NCBI GenBank assembly: GCA_049324315.1
Contig: JBMOKU010000019.1
Coordinates: forward strand, 50,149-114,148
Length of the DNA: 64,000 bases
Direction of reading: 5' to 3'
DNA from: JBMOKU01 sp049324315
Lineage (GTDB): Bacteria; Bacillota; Clostridia; Peptostreptococcales; Thermotaleaceae
Numbering within the stretch: position 1 is the stretch's first letter; every line of letters starts with the position of its first letter. Under the pieces are notes generated by a model. It was not told the origin of the DNA, did no database searches, and saw only the letters and a list, made by a program, of their open reading frames with translations. Of the stretch, positions 16,041 to 25,265 are shown piece by piece. Position numbers and translations under genes: made by a program.

Positions 16041-18038
16041 TTAGATTTTAAATTTACTGAACTCACTGTTTAATTGTGCAGCCAGTTCGTTTAGATGTTC
16101 AGCTGCCCTTGCCACTTCTTCAATAGCTGAGGTCTGCTGCTGCATGGAAGCACTGACTTCCTCCGATGATGCAGCAGTCTCTTCGGACACTGCGGAAATA
16201 TTCTCGATGGCAGCTACGATTTGTTGTCCATCCTTGTTCATTCCTGCTGCATAACTGTTAATCTCTTCAATCTTGTTTCCAATCATTTGGATGGCTTGAG
16301 AAATATCGTTGAAGGATTCGTTTACATCATCTACAGCCATAACCTGTTCTTTATTTCTGTCTTTTACTTCCTTCATGATATGAACTGTTTCATTGGTCTG
16401 CTGCTGGATGTTCACTACAATCTCATTAATTTTGTCTGCTGAGCGACCTGACTGTTCAGCCAGCTTCCGAATCTCTTCTGCAACGACCGCAAACCCTCTT
16501 CCTGCATCACCAGCTCTTGCAGCTTCGATAGCGGCATTTAAAGCCAATAAATTTGTTTGTTCTGCAATACTGCTGATGGTTTCCAAAATACTGCCGATGT
16601 GCTTGGACTGCTCGTCCAATCTATCAACAGCCGTTACAATACGTTCTGTAGCGTTATTATTCAGTCGGGTCTTATCTTTAAGAAGCTCTACATTTTGCAT
16701 ACCCTTCATGTTGACATCCATGACCTTCTCAGAAACCTGGGTCATTTCTTTGGTTCTATCTGAAAGCAAATCAAATTTGCTCGCCAATCCGGATACAAGA
16801 GACGCACCTTTTTCCGCTTCACCTGCTTGATCTGTTGCACCCTTCGCGATCTCTTCTACAGAACGGCTCACTTGTTCAGCAGACGCACTGGTTTGCTGTG
16901 TGGTAGCTGCTAAGGTTTCTGCCGAAGCAATAACATTGGAAGAAACCTCCCTTACCTGGGCCACCATGTCTTTGAGGCCGGCAGCCATAATATTAAAGCT
17001 TTCTGCCAGGAAGCCGATTTCATCCTTGGTGTTCACCTGACAGCGTACAGAGAAATCGCCGCCCTTCATGCGCTCCATGTCCTTTGTTAATAAACGTATA
17101 GGCTTTGCCATGGCATTGGCAATAAAGATAGCAATGAGAATCGCTGCAATCAAAGCACCCAAACCAATCATTAATGAAGAACTTAAAAGTTGATTATATT
17201 CAGTATGAATTTCATTCAGATACACGGTCCCCATTACTTTCCAACCAAGCTTTTCATTGGTTGAAAAAATTGCAATTTTCTCTTCCATTACGCCGTTTTC
17301 TTCTCTCATATAATGAACGTTCCCTGACGCATCCTTGGCAACAGCATCCGCTATTTCTTGTACAGGAATTGGCTGATTCAACAACGTTTTATCTGGATGG
17401 GTAATGGTATTTCCACTTTTATCTATAAGTATGACATATCCCTTGTCTCCGACTTTAATACTATTGATAACATTGGACAATTGTTCTAGAGAAATATCCA
17501 GCGCCATGACACCTACAAATTCATTACCATTTTTGGAATCATATACAGGCTTTGCCACGGAAATAATCATCTTCTTTGTACCGGCATCCTCATAGGGTTC
17601 TGTCCAGACTAAACCATTCTTGCTCATAGCGCCCTGATACCAAGGTCTGGATGTGGGATCATAGCCATCCGGCAGGGTCTGTTCCGGATAGATATACATG
17701 GTCTTATCCCGTGTGCCGATATATACATTTAAGATATCCGGATGGGATTTGGCGAATTTGTCAAACGTATCCATCATTTGTACGGACGCATCAGGATTGG
17801 AAGCAATCTGTTCCACGCTGCTATCTGTGGCCAGCATCACCAGATTTTCTTCTAATCCTCTGAAGTAAATTTCGATCAGATTATTGACATCTTCTAGTGT
17901 TGAAGCTACACCTGCTTCTAATTCATTCTTCATGATATCTACAGACCTTTTGAATGAATTAATTCCCAACACTGCCATAGGGATGGTAATTAAAAGCAGA
18001 AAGGTAACAATAAGTTTGGCTCTAAGTGTAAATTTCAT
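16041..18038 (-). CDS. Methyl-accepting chemotaxis protein with dCache sensor
   Basis: The 665-residue protein has a membrane helix at about 8-28 and an extracellular dCache-type sensor at about 35-275 (YIGTRDKTMYIYPEQ, YDPTSRPWYQGA, FVGVMALDISLEQL). A second helix near 285-305 and a HAMP domain follow. The long cytoplasmic signalling hairpin has the conserved tip EQTNLLALNAAIEAARAGD. Cache domains of the DPTSRPWYQGA type often bind amino acids or small organic compounds. AGAAAGGGG precedes the ATG. It occupies the position where B. subtilis has ctc between prs and pth, apparently an insertion. Confidence 0.93.
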   Translation of the reverse strand: MKFTLRAKLIVTFLLLITIPMAVLGINSFKRSVDIMKNELEAGVASTLEDVNNLIEIYFRGLEENLVMLATDSSVEQIASNPDASVQMMDTFDKFAKSHPDILNVYIGTRDKTMYIYPEQTLPDGYDPTSRPWYQGAMSKNGLVWTEPYEDAGTKKMIISVAKPVYDSKNGNEFVGVMALDISLEQLSNVINSIKVGDKGYVILIDKSGNTITHPDKTLLNQPIPVQEIADAVAKDASGNVHYMREENGVMEEKIAIFSTNEKLGWKVMGTVYLNEIHTEYNQLLSSSLMIGLGALIAAILIAIFIANAMAKPIRLLTKDMERMKGGDFSVRCQVNTKDEIGFLAESFNIMAAGLKDMVAQVREVSSNVIASAETLAATTQQTSASAEQVSRSVEEIAKGATDQAGEAEKGASLVSGLASKFDLLSDRTKEMTQVSEKVMDVNMKGMQNVELLKDKTRLNNNATERIVTAVDRLDEQSKHIGSILETISSIAEQTNLLALNAAIEAARAGDAGRGFAVVAEEIRKLAEQSGRSADKINEIVVNIQQQTNETVHIMKEVKDRNKEQVMAVDDVNESFNDISQAIQMIGNKIEEINSYAAGMNKDGQQIVAAIENISAVSEETAASSEEVSASMQQQTSAIEEVARAAEHLNELAAQLNSEFSKFKI

Positions 18039-18316
18039 GATGATTCCCCTTTCTCGATAAGAATTTTAAAAGTGCTGATGAAGCTCTTATGCTGCCTCCT
18101 CCCTCATTACAAGATGAATCAGTTTTTACGCTGTCCAGTATATGTAGAACATAAAACTTGACCGATGTAAAGATTCTACACATACTTATTCGACATTTTC
18201 CTACAAAGTTTTTAAGATTTCGTTAAATTTATTATATCCATTTTCTTCAATTTAGGCAAATTTTTCTTAATGCATCAAAAAATTTCATATATTGATTTTT
18301 TTTTCTGTAAAGCAAT
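18039..18316. other. Intergenic region, no gene seen
   Basis: This is the leader of the chemoreceptor gene. It is AT-rich with no credible open frame. TTTACA at about 18160 could be a -35, but no good -10 sits at normal spacing. Confidence 0.4.
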
Positions 18317-18361
18317 AAAAAAAAATCCCCTTATCATTGAGCATATTAAGGGGATTTTTAT
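18317..18361 (-). terminator. Terminator after prs
   Basis: On the minus strand AAAAATCCCCTTA, ATATGCTCAATGA, TAAGGGGATTTTTTTTT gives a strong stem with a long T-run. Confidence 0.85.
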
Positions 18362-18368
18362 CAATTTT

Positions 18369-19316
18369 CTAGTCAAATAAAATACTTACAGAAAGATTGC
18401 CATAGATTCTGCGAATGGCTTCAGCGAAAATGGATGCCACAGATAAAACTTTGATGTTATCCATTTTTTTCTCTTCAGGCAGTGGAATTGTATCCAATAC
18501 CACCAGCTCCTTAATAACGGAGTTTTGGATACGCTCCAGTGCAGGACCGGAGAGTACCGGATGGGTACAGCATGCATAGACGTCTTTTGCACCAAAGTCT
18601 CTCAATGCCTTAGCTGCTTGGGTAATGGTCCCGGCTGTATCGATCAAGTCATCCACAAGAATGACATTCTTTCCTTGGATATCTCCAATAATATTCATGA
18701 CCTCGGAAACATTTGCCTTTGGTCTTCTTTTATCAATAATGGCGATGGGTGCATCTAAAAGATTGGCGAAATTTCTTGCTCGGGTTACACTGCCAAGGTC
18801 GGGTGAAACAACAACCAGGTCTTCCAATCCTAAGTTATTGAAATACTCTGCCAAAAGAGGCACTCCCACTAAATGATCCACCGGAATATTAAAGTATCCT
18901 TGTATCTGCGCAGCATGCAGGTCCATGGTCAATACCCTGTCCGCACCGGCAGAAGTAATCAAATCTGCCACCAGCTTTGCTGTAATTGGATCTCTAGCCT
19001 TTGCCTTTCTATCTTGCCTTGCATAGCCATAATAGGGAACAACGGCTGTAATCCTGCCTGCTGAAGCCCTTTTCAATGCATCGATCATAATCAGCAGCTC
19101 CATAAGATGTCTATTCACAGGGGCACAGGTAGATTGGACCACAAACACATCGGCCCCTCTAACCGTTTCATTGATGTTTACCGCGATTTCACCATCACTA
19201 AAGGATCCAACTTCTGCATTGCCTAATTCCAAGCCCAATTCGTTACAAATTTTTCCTGCTAAATCTTTTGTTGCGTTTCCGGCAAATACCCGAATGTTTT
19301 TCTTAAGATTATACAT
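18369..19316 (-). CDS. prs: Ribose-phosphate pyrophosphokinase
   Basis: The protein has 315 residues from the ATG at 19316, chosen for GGAGGAG 6 nt upstream and because it gives the family length. Motifs include RQDRKAKARDPITAKLVADL (ATP-binding flexible loop), VLTMDLHAAQIQGYF, and the PRPP loop ILVDDLIDTAGTI. It makes PRPP from ribose-5-phosphate and ATP for nucleotide, His and Trp synthesis. It follows glmU by 26 nt, the conserved glmU-prs pair, and ends in a strong terminator. Confidence 0.97.
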   Translation of the reverse strand: MYNLKKNIRVFAGNATKDLAGKICNELGLELGNAEVGSFSDGEIAVNINETVRGADVFVVQSTCAPVNRHLMELLIMIDALKRASAGRITAVVPYYGYARQDRKAKARDPITAKLVADLITSAGADRVLTMDLHAAQIQGYFNIPVDHLVGVPLLAEYFNNLGLEDLVVVSPDLGSVTRARNFANLLDAPIAIIDKRRPKANVSEVMNIIGDIQGKNVILVDDLIDTAGTITQAAKALRDFGAKDVYACCTHPVLSGPALERIQNSVIKELVVLDTIPLPEEKKMDNIKVLSVASIFAEAIRRIYGNLSVSILFD

Positions 19317-19342
19317 CCTTGCTCCTCCTTGGTTTTTCTGTT

Positions 19343-20725
19343 TTACTTTTCTTTCTTGATTAACCCTTTTCTCTCTACCCAACCGTCTATATTTGCCTGT
19401 TTTGCTCTGGCAACAGACAGAGCCCCTTCTGGCACTTCCTTTGTAATCGTTGAACCAGTTGCAATATATCCGTATTTCTTCACGGTCACAGGTGCAACTA
19501 GATTTACATTGCTGCCTACAAACGCATTGTCTTCAACTACTGTTTTATGTTTATTCTTTCCGTCATAGTTGACGAAAACAACTCCGCAGCCTATATTCAC
19601 GTGTTTTCCAACCTCGGCATCTCCGATATAAGCTAAATGAGATGCCTTTGAATAATCTCCCAAAACAGCATTCTTTACTTCCACAAAATCGCCAACCTTA
19701 ACATGCTTTCCAAGCGTACTCTTTGGTCTTAAATATGCGTAAGGCCCTACATGGGTATCTTCATCTACAAAGCTGTCAATAATTGTGGAGTGTTGTATTT
19801 CAACACGATCCTTGATCATAGAATTTTCGATTCGCGTGTTATGCCCAATGATGCAGTCTTCTCCAATTTCAGTCCCTGCTGTCAGAATAACGCCCGGATA
19901 CACAACCGTGTCTCTTCCGATGCTTACACCTTTTTCAATATACACACTATCAGGATCGATAATTGTCACACCGCTTTCCATTAGTTGAGCATTGATGATT
20001 CTTCTCATCTCTTTTTCTGCTTCTGCCAACTGAATTCTGGAATTCACACCCATAATTTCCGTCGGATCCTCTGTAACAAAGGCGCCTACCCGATGCCCTT
20101 CTTCATTCAAAATCTGCACGACATCAGTAATATAGTATTCTTTCTGGGCGTTTTGATTGGTTAGCTTTTTTAGAGATGCTTTTAGCAATTTGGCATCATA
20201 CAAGTAAATCCCTGAATTGATCTCTTGAATTTTCTTTTCCTCCATCGTCGCATCCTTTTCCTCCACAATGCGTATAACCTCACCGGAGGCATTCTTAATG
20301 ATCCTTCCATATGCAGTAGGATCATGAAAAATTGATGTAAGGACCGTGGCCTGATAACCGCCTGCTCCGTGGAACTCAATCATTTTCTGAATAGTAGATT
20401 CTCTGATTAACGGTGTATCTCCATAAAGGAGCAGTACATACCCTTCTTCATCCAATTGAGCTTCTGCCTGCATGACGGCGTGTCCGGTACCCAGCTGCTC
20501 TTTTTGTAGGACAAAGCTTACGTCCTCTTTTTCCAATACCGTCTGTACTTGCTCTGCACCGTGGCCTACTACAAGTATTGTTTTTTCCGTCTTAATCCCC
20601 TTAGCTATATCGATAACATGCTGCACCATGGGTTTTCCGCATACTTTATGTAAAACCTTAGGCATTTTTGATTTCATCCTTGTACCTGCTCCTGCGGCCA
20701 GTATTACGGCAGTTATTTTACTCAT
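19343..20725 (-). CDS. glmU: Bifunctional UDP-GlcNAc pyrophosphorylase / glucosamine-1-phosphate acetyltransferase
   Basis: The protein has 460 residues from the ATG at 20725, with AAGGAG 8 nt upstream. The N-terminal half is a nucleotidyltransferase (ILAAGAGTRMKSKMPKVLHK, LYGDTPLI). The C-terminal half is a left-handed beta-helix of hexapeptide repeats with RPKSTLGKHVKVGDFVEVKN and the acetyl-CoA-binding end. It makes UDP-GlcNAc for peptidoglycan and teichoic acids. prs follows at once; spoVG lies upstream behind a terminator. Confidence 0.97.
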   Translation of the reverse strand: MSKITAVILAAGAGTRMKSKMPKVLHKVCGKPMVQHVIDIAKGIKTEKTILVVGHGAEQVQTVLEKEDVSFVLQKEQLGTGHAVMQAEAQLDEEGYVLLLYGDTPLIRESTIQKMIEFHGAGGYQATVLTSIFHDPTAYGRIIKNASGEVIRIVEEKDATMEEKKIQEINSGIYLYDAKLLKASLKKLTNQNAQKEYYITDVVQILNEEGHRVGAFVTEDPTEIMGVNSRIQLAEAEKEMRRIINAQLMESGVTIIDPDSVYIEKGVSIGRDTVVYPGVILTAGTEIGEDCIIGHNTRIENSMIKDRVEIQHSTIIDSFVDEDTHVGPYAYLRPKSTLGKHVKVGDFVEVKNAVLGDYSKASHLAYIGDAEVGKHVNIGCGVVFVNYDGKNKHKTVVEDNAFVGSNVNLVAPVTVKKYGYIATGSTITKEVPEGALSVARAKQANIDGWVERKGLIKKEK

Positions 20726-20936
20726 CCATATCACTCCTTAAACGCATGACATATGATCTATTTTTTGTTTCTTTTATACTATGCTTAAGACGGAAAATAT
20801 ATATTTCACCTTCTTCTTTACACATACAATCAACAATTTTCTACACCTTTATCCGTTCATTAGTATACCACTTTTTCTTTGAAACAAAAAGAAATATTCG
20901 TATTTTTGTCACCTAAGAAGAACACTTTTTCCAAAC

Positions 20937-20998
20937 AAAAAAGCCTATGATTAGAATCGAAATATACATCTCCATTCTTAATCATAAGCTTTTTTACA
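20937..20998 (-). terminator. Terminator after spoVG
   Basis: On the minus strand AGCTTATGATTA and TAATCATAGGCT form a 12-bp stem with one G-U around a long loop, followed by TTTTTTG. Confidence 0.75.
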
Positions 20999-21003
20999 AT
21001 TCA

Positions 21004-21273
21004 TTATTCGTCTTGCACGTCTTTTACTTTTTCGTATTCTGCAAAAATTGCTTCTTGTAAGCGGTTTCTCATTTCTGAGTTAATTGGGTGGGCAATATCC
21101 CGGAAGTCTCCTTCTCCCATCTTTCTACTAGGCATTGCTATAAATAGTCCGTTCTGTCCTTCAATCACCTTAATATCATGGACAACAAATTCATTGTCAA
21201 AAGTAACTGAAACAATTGCCTTCATTTTGCCCTCGTCCTGTATCTTACGTATACGAACATCAGTAAGATTCAT
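21004..21273 (-). CDS. spoVG: Septation/sporulation regulator SpoVG
   Basis: The protein has 89 residues from the ATG at 21273, with AAGGTGG 8 nt upstream. The core MNLTDVRIRKI, NEFVVHDIKVIEG, GLFIAMPSRKMGEGDFRDIAHPI is diagnostic. SpoVG is a small nucleic-acid-binding regulator affecting asymmetric division and many post-exponential genes. A sigma-H-type promoter lies just upstream, as in B. subtilis, where spoVG is the classic sigma-H gene. Confidence 0.96.
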   Translation of the reverse strand: MNLTDVRIRKIQDEGKMKAIVSVTFDNEFVVHDIKVIEGQNGLFIAMPSRKMGEGDFRDIAHPINSEMRNRLQEAIFAEYEKVKDVQDE

Positions 21274-21316
21274 GCTTTTCACCACCTTCCCAGTCCAGCC
21301 ATCTAAGATGTTTTAG

Positions 21317-21345
21317 TTATTCTCCAAAAAATCCTAATCTCCTGC
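21317..21345 (-). promoter_or_regulatory. Sigma-H-type promoter of spoVG
   Basis: On the minus strand GCAGGAGAT (21345-21337), an 11-base spacer and GGAGAATAA (21325-21317) match the sigma-H consensus RNAGGAWWW-N11/12-RNNGAATWW with one mismatch. The start point would fall near 21310, about 37 nt before the ATG. Confidence 0.7.
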
Positions 21346-21421
21346 TAGAAACGTGCAAATTTTGGAAAATTTAAATCATATTGGGAAGATTTTCTTAGAT
21401 TTTTTCATTTTTTCTTAGTTT

Positions 21422-22246
21422 TTAATCACCATAAGTCAAATTTTCATTTGGATGAATATAAATTTTCTTGCTGCCTTCATGAATCTGCTCTAATATTAAC
21501 AGGGGGACAAAATTTTCCACTAATTTGTCCTTCGGCTCTTTTGTTGCGATCATGACACCGATGCCTTTTACTTTGGCATCAAATTCTTTCATCATGTCAA
21601 TCATGCCTTTGGCTGTTCCACCGCCCTTCATGAAGTCATCGATGATCAAGACACTGGCCCCGGTTTTCATGGCACGCTTAGAAATAGACATGGTTTGGAT
21701 TTTTCCCGTTGATCCGGAAACATAGTTTATGCTAACCGTAGAGCCTTCTGTTACCTTGCTGTCTCTTCGTAAAATAACTAAAGGAATATTCATGGCATTG
21801 GCTGTCATCAACGCCAAAGGAATTCCCTTTGTTTCTACAGTAATGATATAATCGATGCTTTCATGAATAAATTGTGTTGCAAATATCTCCCCCATTTTTC
21901 TTACAATGGAAGGATCATAGATAATATCTGCTGTGTATATAAGGGACCCTGGAATGATACGACTGCTATCAGACAATTTCAACGCCATTTCTTCTAAAAG
22001 GCTTCTGCTGCTCTCTCTGTTTGCTAAGGGGATATACTTTACGCCGCCCGCTGCACCTGCTATGGTTTCTATCTTTCCAAGTTTGGCATCCTCCATCAGC
22101 TTTTTTGCAACGACGATGTCTTCGCTTATGGTTGACTTTGCCGCATTGAATCGACTGGTAAAATAGCTTAATGTAAAGACTTCATTAGGACTATCACACA
22201 GCAGCTTAATCAGTGCACCAATTCTCTCGTTTCTCTTTAATTTCAT
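21422..22246 (-). CDS. purR: Pur operon repressor
   Basis: The protein has 274 residues from the ATG at 22246, which matches the MKFRRSGRL start of B. subtilis PurR and has TGGAG upstream. An N-terminal winged helix (FTSRFNAAKSTISEDIVVAKK) is followed by a type I phosphoribosyltransferase fold. The PRPP motif VLIIDDFMKGGGTAKG lies near residue 200. In B. subtilis, PRPP releases PurR from purine-gene operators; the enzyme activity is lost in the family. It sits just upstream of spoVG, the conserved order. Confidence 0.94.
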   Translation of the reverse strand: MKLKRNERIGALIKLLCDSPNEVFTLSYFTSRFNAAKSTISEDIVVAKKLMEDAKLGKIETIAGAAGGVKYIPLANRESSRSLLEEMALKLSDSSRIIPGSLIYTADIIYDPSIVRKMGEIFATQFIHESIDYIITVETKGIPLALMTANAMNIPLVILRRDSKVTEGSTVSINYVSGSTGKIQTMSISKRAMKTGASVLIIDDFMKGGGTAKGMIDMMKEFDAKVKGIGVMIATKEPKDKLVENFVPLLILEQIHEGSKKIYIHPNENLTYGD

Positions 22247-22497
22247 TTTCGTACGCTCCATTCCGAATGTTTTTCTTCTAGTTATATATTTTATTCGTAA
22301 ACCGACTATTATTCAACGGTAATTTTTTTCGAAAGAATTACTACCATGTATTGCAGAATATGATATAATTTCTTTTGTAATTTAAAGAAAATTTAAGGTA
22401 GATGTGAATATACATATACTAATGTGAACTTTTGGCAATACTTATTCAATAATGATACTTTTACTGCATGGTCAATCATAAATATTGGAGGTACGGT

Positions 22498-23898
22498 ATG
22501 AAACTTAATTTTAACTTACATAGACAGCTTATAAATCATGTACACTTTATCGGAATCGGTGGTATCAGCATGAGTGCCATCGCAGAAGTACTTTTAACGC
22601 TAAATTATAAGGTTTCAGGTTCCGACATGAAGGCGTCTAAAACGACAGAACGACTAAAGGAAAAAGGGATCCAAATCTTTATCGGCCATTCTCCTGATCA
22701 TATCTCTGACTGTGATCTTGTGGTATATACAGCAGCTGTAAAGAACGACAATGCTGAGCTGCTTCAAGCAAGGGCCTTGGGCATTCCCACCATCGATCGC
22801 GCAGAAATGCTGGGTCTACTCATGAAAGAATTTGATAACAGCATCGCAGTCTCCGGTACCCATGGTAAAACAACCACAACTTCGATGATTTCTCTGATCA
22901 TGGAACACTGCAATTATAATCCTACCATCATGGTGGGGGGAGAATTGGATGAAATCGGAGGAAACTTAAAAATCGGCGGCAGTCAGTACTTTGTAACGGA
23001 AGCCTGCGAATATGTAGAGAGCTTCTTAAAATTTTATCCTAAAACCGCAGTCATTCTAAACATCGAAGAGGATCATCTAGATTATTTCAGAGATATCCAT
23101 CATATTGTGGACGCTTTTGATAAATTTGCACGGCTGGTTCCTAAAGATGGTCACCTGATTGCCTGCAGCAATGACATCCATATACAAAGCTTGCTGCCAA
23201 GGGTTCAGTGTCAGGTGGTAACTTTTGGTGTGCAGTCTCCGGCAGATTATATGGCAGAAAATATCGTATATAATGAAAAGGGATATCCTGCTTTTGATGT
23301 GCTTTATAAAGAGCATACGCTGAGTAGGATTCAGTTGCGAATACCTGGATATCATAATATATTTAATGCCTTAGCATCCTTTGCAACCTGTCATACCTTA
23401 GGCGCCCCGACAGAGAAGATCATTGAAAAATTATCCCAGTTTAAAGGTACCCATCGTCGGTTTGACATCTTGGATACCGTTCATAATATCACTGTCGTCG
23501 ATGATTATGCCCATCATCCCACAGAAGTAAAGGCGACCCTGCAGGCTGCATCCAAGTATCCTCATCAAAATTTATGGTGTATTTTTCAACCCCACACCTA
23601 TACAAGGACAAAAGCACTGCTGAGCGAATTTGGTACTGCTTTTCAAGATGCAGACAAAATTATTATTGCCGACATATATGCTGCCAGGGAAAAAGACACA
23701 GGAGAGGTCCATTCTAAGGACCTGGTGGAAAAAATTCAAGAAAAAAACAAAAATGCAGTATATATAAACGAATTTGACAATATTGCTTCACATATTGCGG
23801 AAAATGCAGAAGCCAATGATTTGGTATTAACCATGGGCGCAGGCGATATCAATAAAGTAGGCGAACTTATCATTGAAAAACTAAAAGCAAAAGGGTAG
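22498..23898 (+). CDS. murC: UDP-N-acetylmuramate-L-alanine ligase
   Basis: The protein has 466 residues from the ATG at 22498, which follows GGAGG by 6 nt. The nucleotide fold HFIGIGGISMSAIAEVL opens it. The ATP loop SGTHGKTTTTSMI lies near residue 120, EACEYVESFLKFYPK and NIEEDHLDYF near 180-200, and DDYAHHPTEVKATL near 340. It adds the first amino acid of the peptidoglycan stem. It is the lone plus-strand gene in a minus-strand neighbourhood, and a two-way terminator closes it. Confidence 0.97.
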   Translation: MKLNFNLHRQLINHVHFIGIGGISMSAIAEVLLTLNYKVSGSDMKASKTTERLKEKGIQIFIGHSPDHISDCDLVVYTAAVKNDNAELLQARALGIPTIDRAEMLGLLMKEFDNSIAVSGTHGKTTTTSMISLIMEHCNYNPTIMVGGELDEIGGNLKIGGSQYFVTEACEYVESFLKFYPKTAVILNIEEDHLDYFRDIHHIVDAFDKFARLVPKDGHLIACSNDIHIQSLLPRVQCQVVTFGVQSPADYMAENIVYNEKGYPAFDVLYKEHTLSRIQLRIPGYHNIFNALASFATCHTLGAPTEKIIEKLSQFKGTHRRFDILDTVHNITVVDDYAHHPTEVKATLQAASKYPHQNLWCIFQPHTYTRTKALLSEFGTAFQDADKIIIADIYAAREKDTGEVHSKDLVEKIQEKNKNAVYINEFDNIASHIAENAEANDLVLTMGAGDINKVGELIIEKLKAKG

Positions 23899-23920
23899 AA
23901 TCATTTCTACCCTTTTATTG
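23888..23920 (+). terminator. Bidirectional terminator between murC and the gene at 23915
   Basis: AAAAGGGTAGAA, TCA, TTTCTACCCTTTTATT carries A- and T-runs on both sides and serves two converging genes. Confidence 0.85.
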
Positions 23921-25060
23921 TACGGCAAATACACTTCTGACAACCTCGGCAATTTTATTGCTGTGATAAATTTGACCTTCATATTCAAGATAATTCTCAT
24001 ACACCTTAACTTCTTTTTCTTTCCCTTCCACCGTAAACCGCAGTCTCCAGGACAAAGCTTCATCCTCCGGCAAAACCGTTGTTTTTCTCAGTTTTGCTTT
24101 CGCAAGACTTCTTGGCAGCATAACGGTATAAAAAGAATCGTCTTCCAGATCAAATAGGTTGCTCATATCATCCACAATGAGCTTTGAAGCTTTGAATAAG
24201 TGCGTTAATGGTTCATCTTCAGAAGATACCTCCATAGGAAAATACTTCTGCATATATTCCCACAGCGTCGAGTCGTAACGGAAGTAAGAGAAATACTGTT
24301 GATTGTCTACTGTCAGGATCTCTTCATTGATTAGATTGATATAGCAATCCTTATCCTTGCCTTTAAAAGTGATGTAATAATCTGGATACTGCGGTACAAT
24401 CTGAGCGACTTCTGATTCAGATATAGGTGCTAATAGTTGAAGCTTTTCCAAAAACATTTGTTTCTGCTGTTCGTCTAGCTGCCAGGCCTTCTCACCATCT
24501 CTAGCCTCAATGTAGATTTCTTCCGGATTTCGGAATATATCACTTTCTGCATACCGTTTCATATAGATGTTTTCAATCAAACTGCTCAATTTGTCAAACT
24601 GTTCCGGTACCACTTCAAAGAGCATCTTTTTTCCCTGTAGGTTGTCAATGATCAAATACTGCTCATTGACTTTTATAATAACATTCTTTTCTTTTACATG
24701 TACAGCATAGATATATGGTATATCTTTATACTCCGATTTTAATACTTCTTTCATATACAGGCTTTTCAAATGGGCAACAATATTTTTCATATCATCGTCA
24801 TGAATCTGAATAATATCAGAGGGTCCATGATAGCTTTCCAAATATACCTCTTTAATATCCTTTAATACCTCTTCCATACTATCCATATCGTTATTCTGTT
24901 TCATTTTTGTATGTTCATCGACAGCAGCTTGTTGTGTTTTTAATGCCTCTTGATCTACATATCGATCCTTAAAAATCGTATAAGTAACCAAACCGCTGAA
25001 AAAACCTAAGATAATCACAAAGGTAAAAAGAACACCGATGCTTCCTATTCTTTTCTTCAT
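23915..25060 (-). CDS. Unrecognised membrane-anchored extracellular protein
   Basis: The protein has 381 residues from the ATG at 25060 (AGGAGTG 7 nt upstream). One N-terminal membrane helix lies at about residues 8-28 (GVLFTFVIILGFFSGLVTYTI), and about 350 polar residues follow, probably outside the cell. The acidic, Tyr- and Lys-rich sequence has no motif I can assign. The overall plan (single helix, then mixed alpha/beta exported domain) recalls YycH/YycI-type signalling proteins, but I see no specific match. It is convergent with murC and shares its terminator. Confidence 0.7.
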   Translation of the reverse strand: MKKRIGSIGVLFTFVIILGFFSGLVTYTIFKDRYVDQEALKTQQAAVDEHTKMKQNNDMDSMEEVLKDIKEVYLESYHGPSDIIQIHDDDMKNIVAHLKSLYMKEVLKSEYKDIPYIYAVHVKEKNVIIKVNEQYLIIDNLQGKKMLFEVVPEQFDKLSSLIENIYMKRYAESDIFRNPEEIYIEARDGEKAWQLDEQQKQMFLEKLQLLAPISESEVAQIVPQYPDYYITFKGKDKDCYINLINEEILTVDNQQYFSYFRYDSTLWEYMQKYFPMEVSSEDEPLTHLFKASKLIVDDMSNLFDLEDDSFYTVMLPRSLAKAKLRKTTVLPEDEALSWRLRFTVEGKEKEVKVYENYLEYEGQIYHSNKIAEVVRSVFAVQ

Positions 25061-25265
25061 TTGCAATCACTCCTGATCAATTGTTCTATTTTTGATGTCT
25101 TGGTGCCATATCAAAATATATCATAGGTATTTCCACCTGATTACTTATTCGCCATATTCTTGAAAAGACCTCTATAAAAATTACTTTTTCCATTCTTTAC
25201 AAATTTCATACCTATTCTTTATGGCTTTCTTGAAAATTCTACTCACAGGCATTCACGATTCACAT

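Noticed and set aside
16393..16830. A 145-codon plus-strand frame inside the chemoreceptor gene
   Set aside because: It is an antisense shadow of the conserved signalling hairpin.
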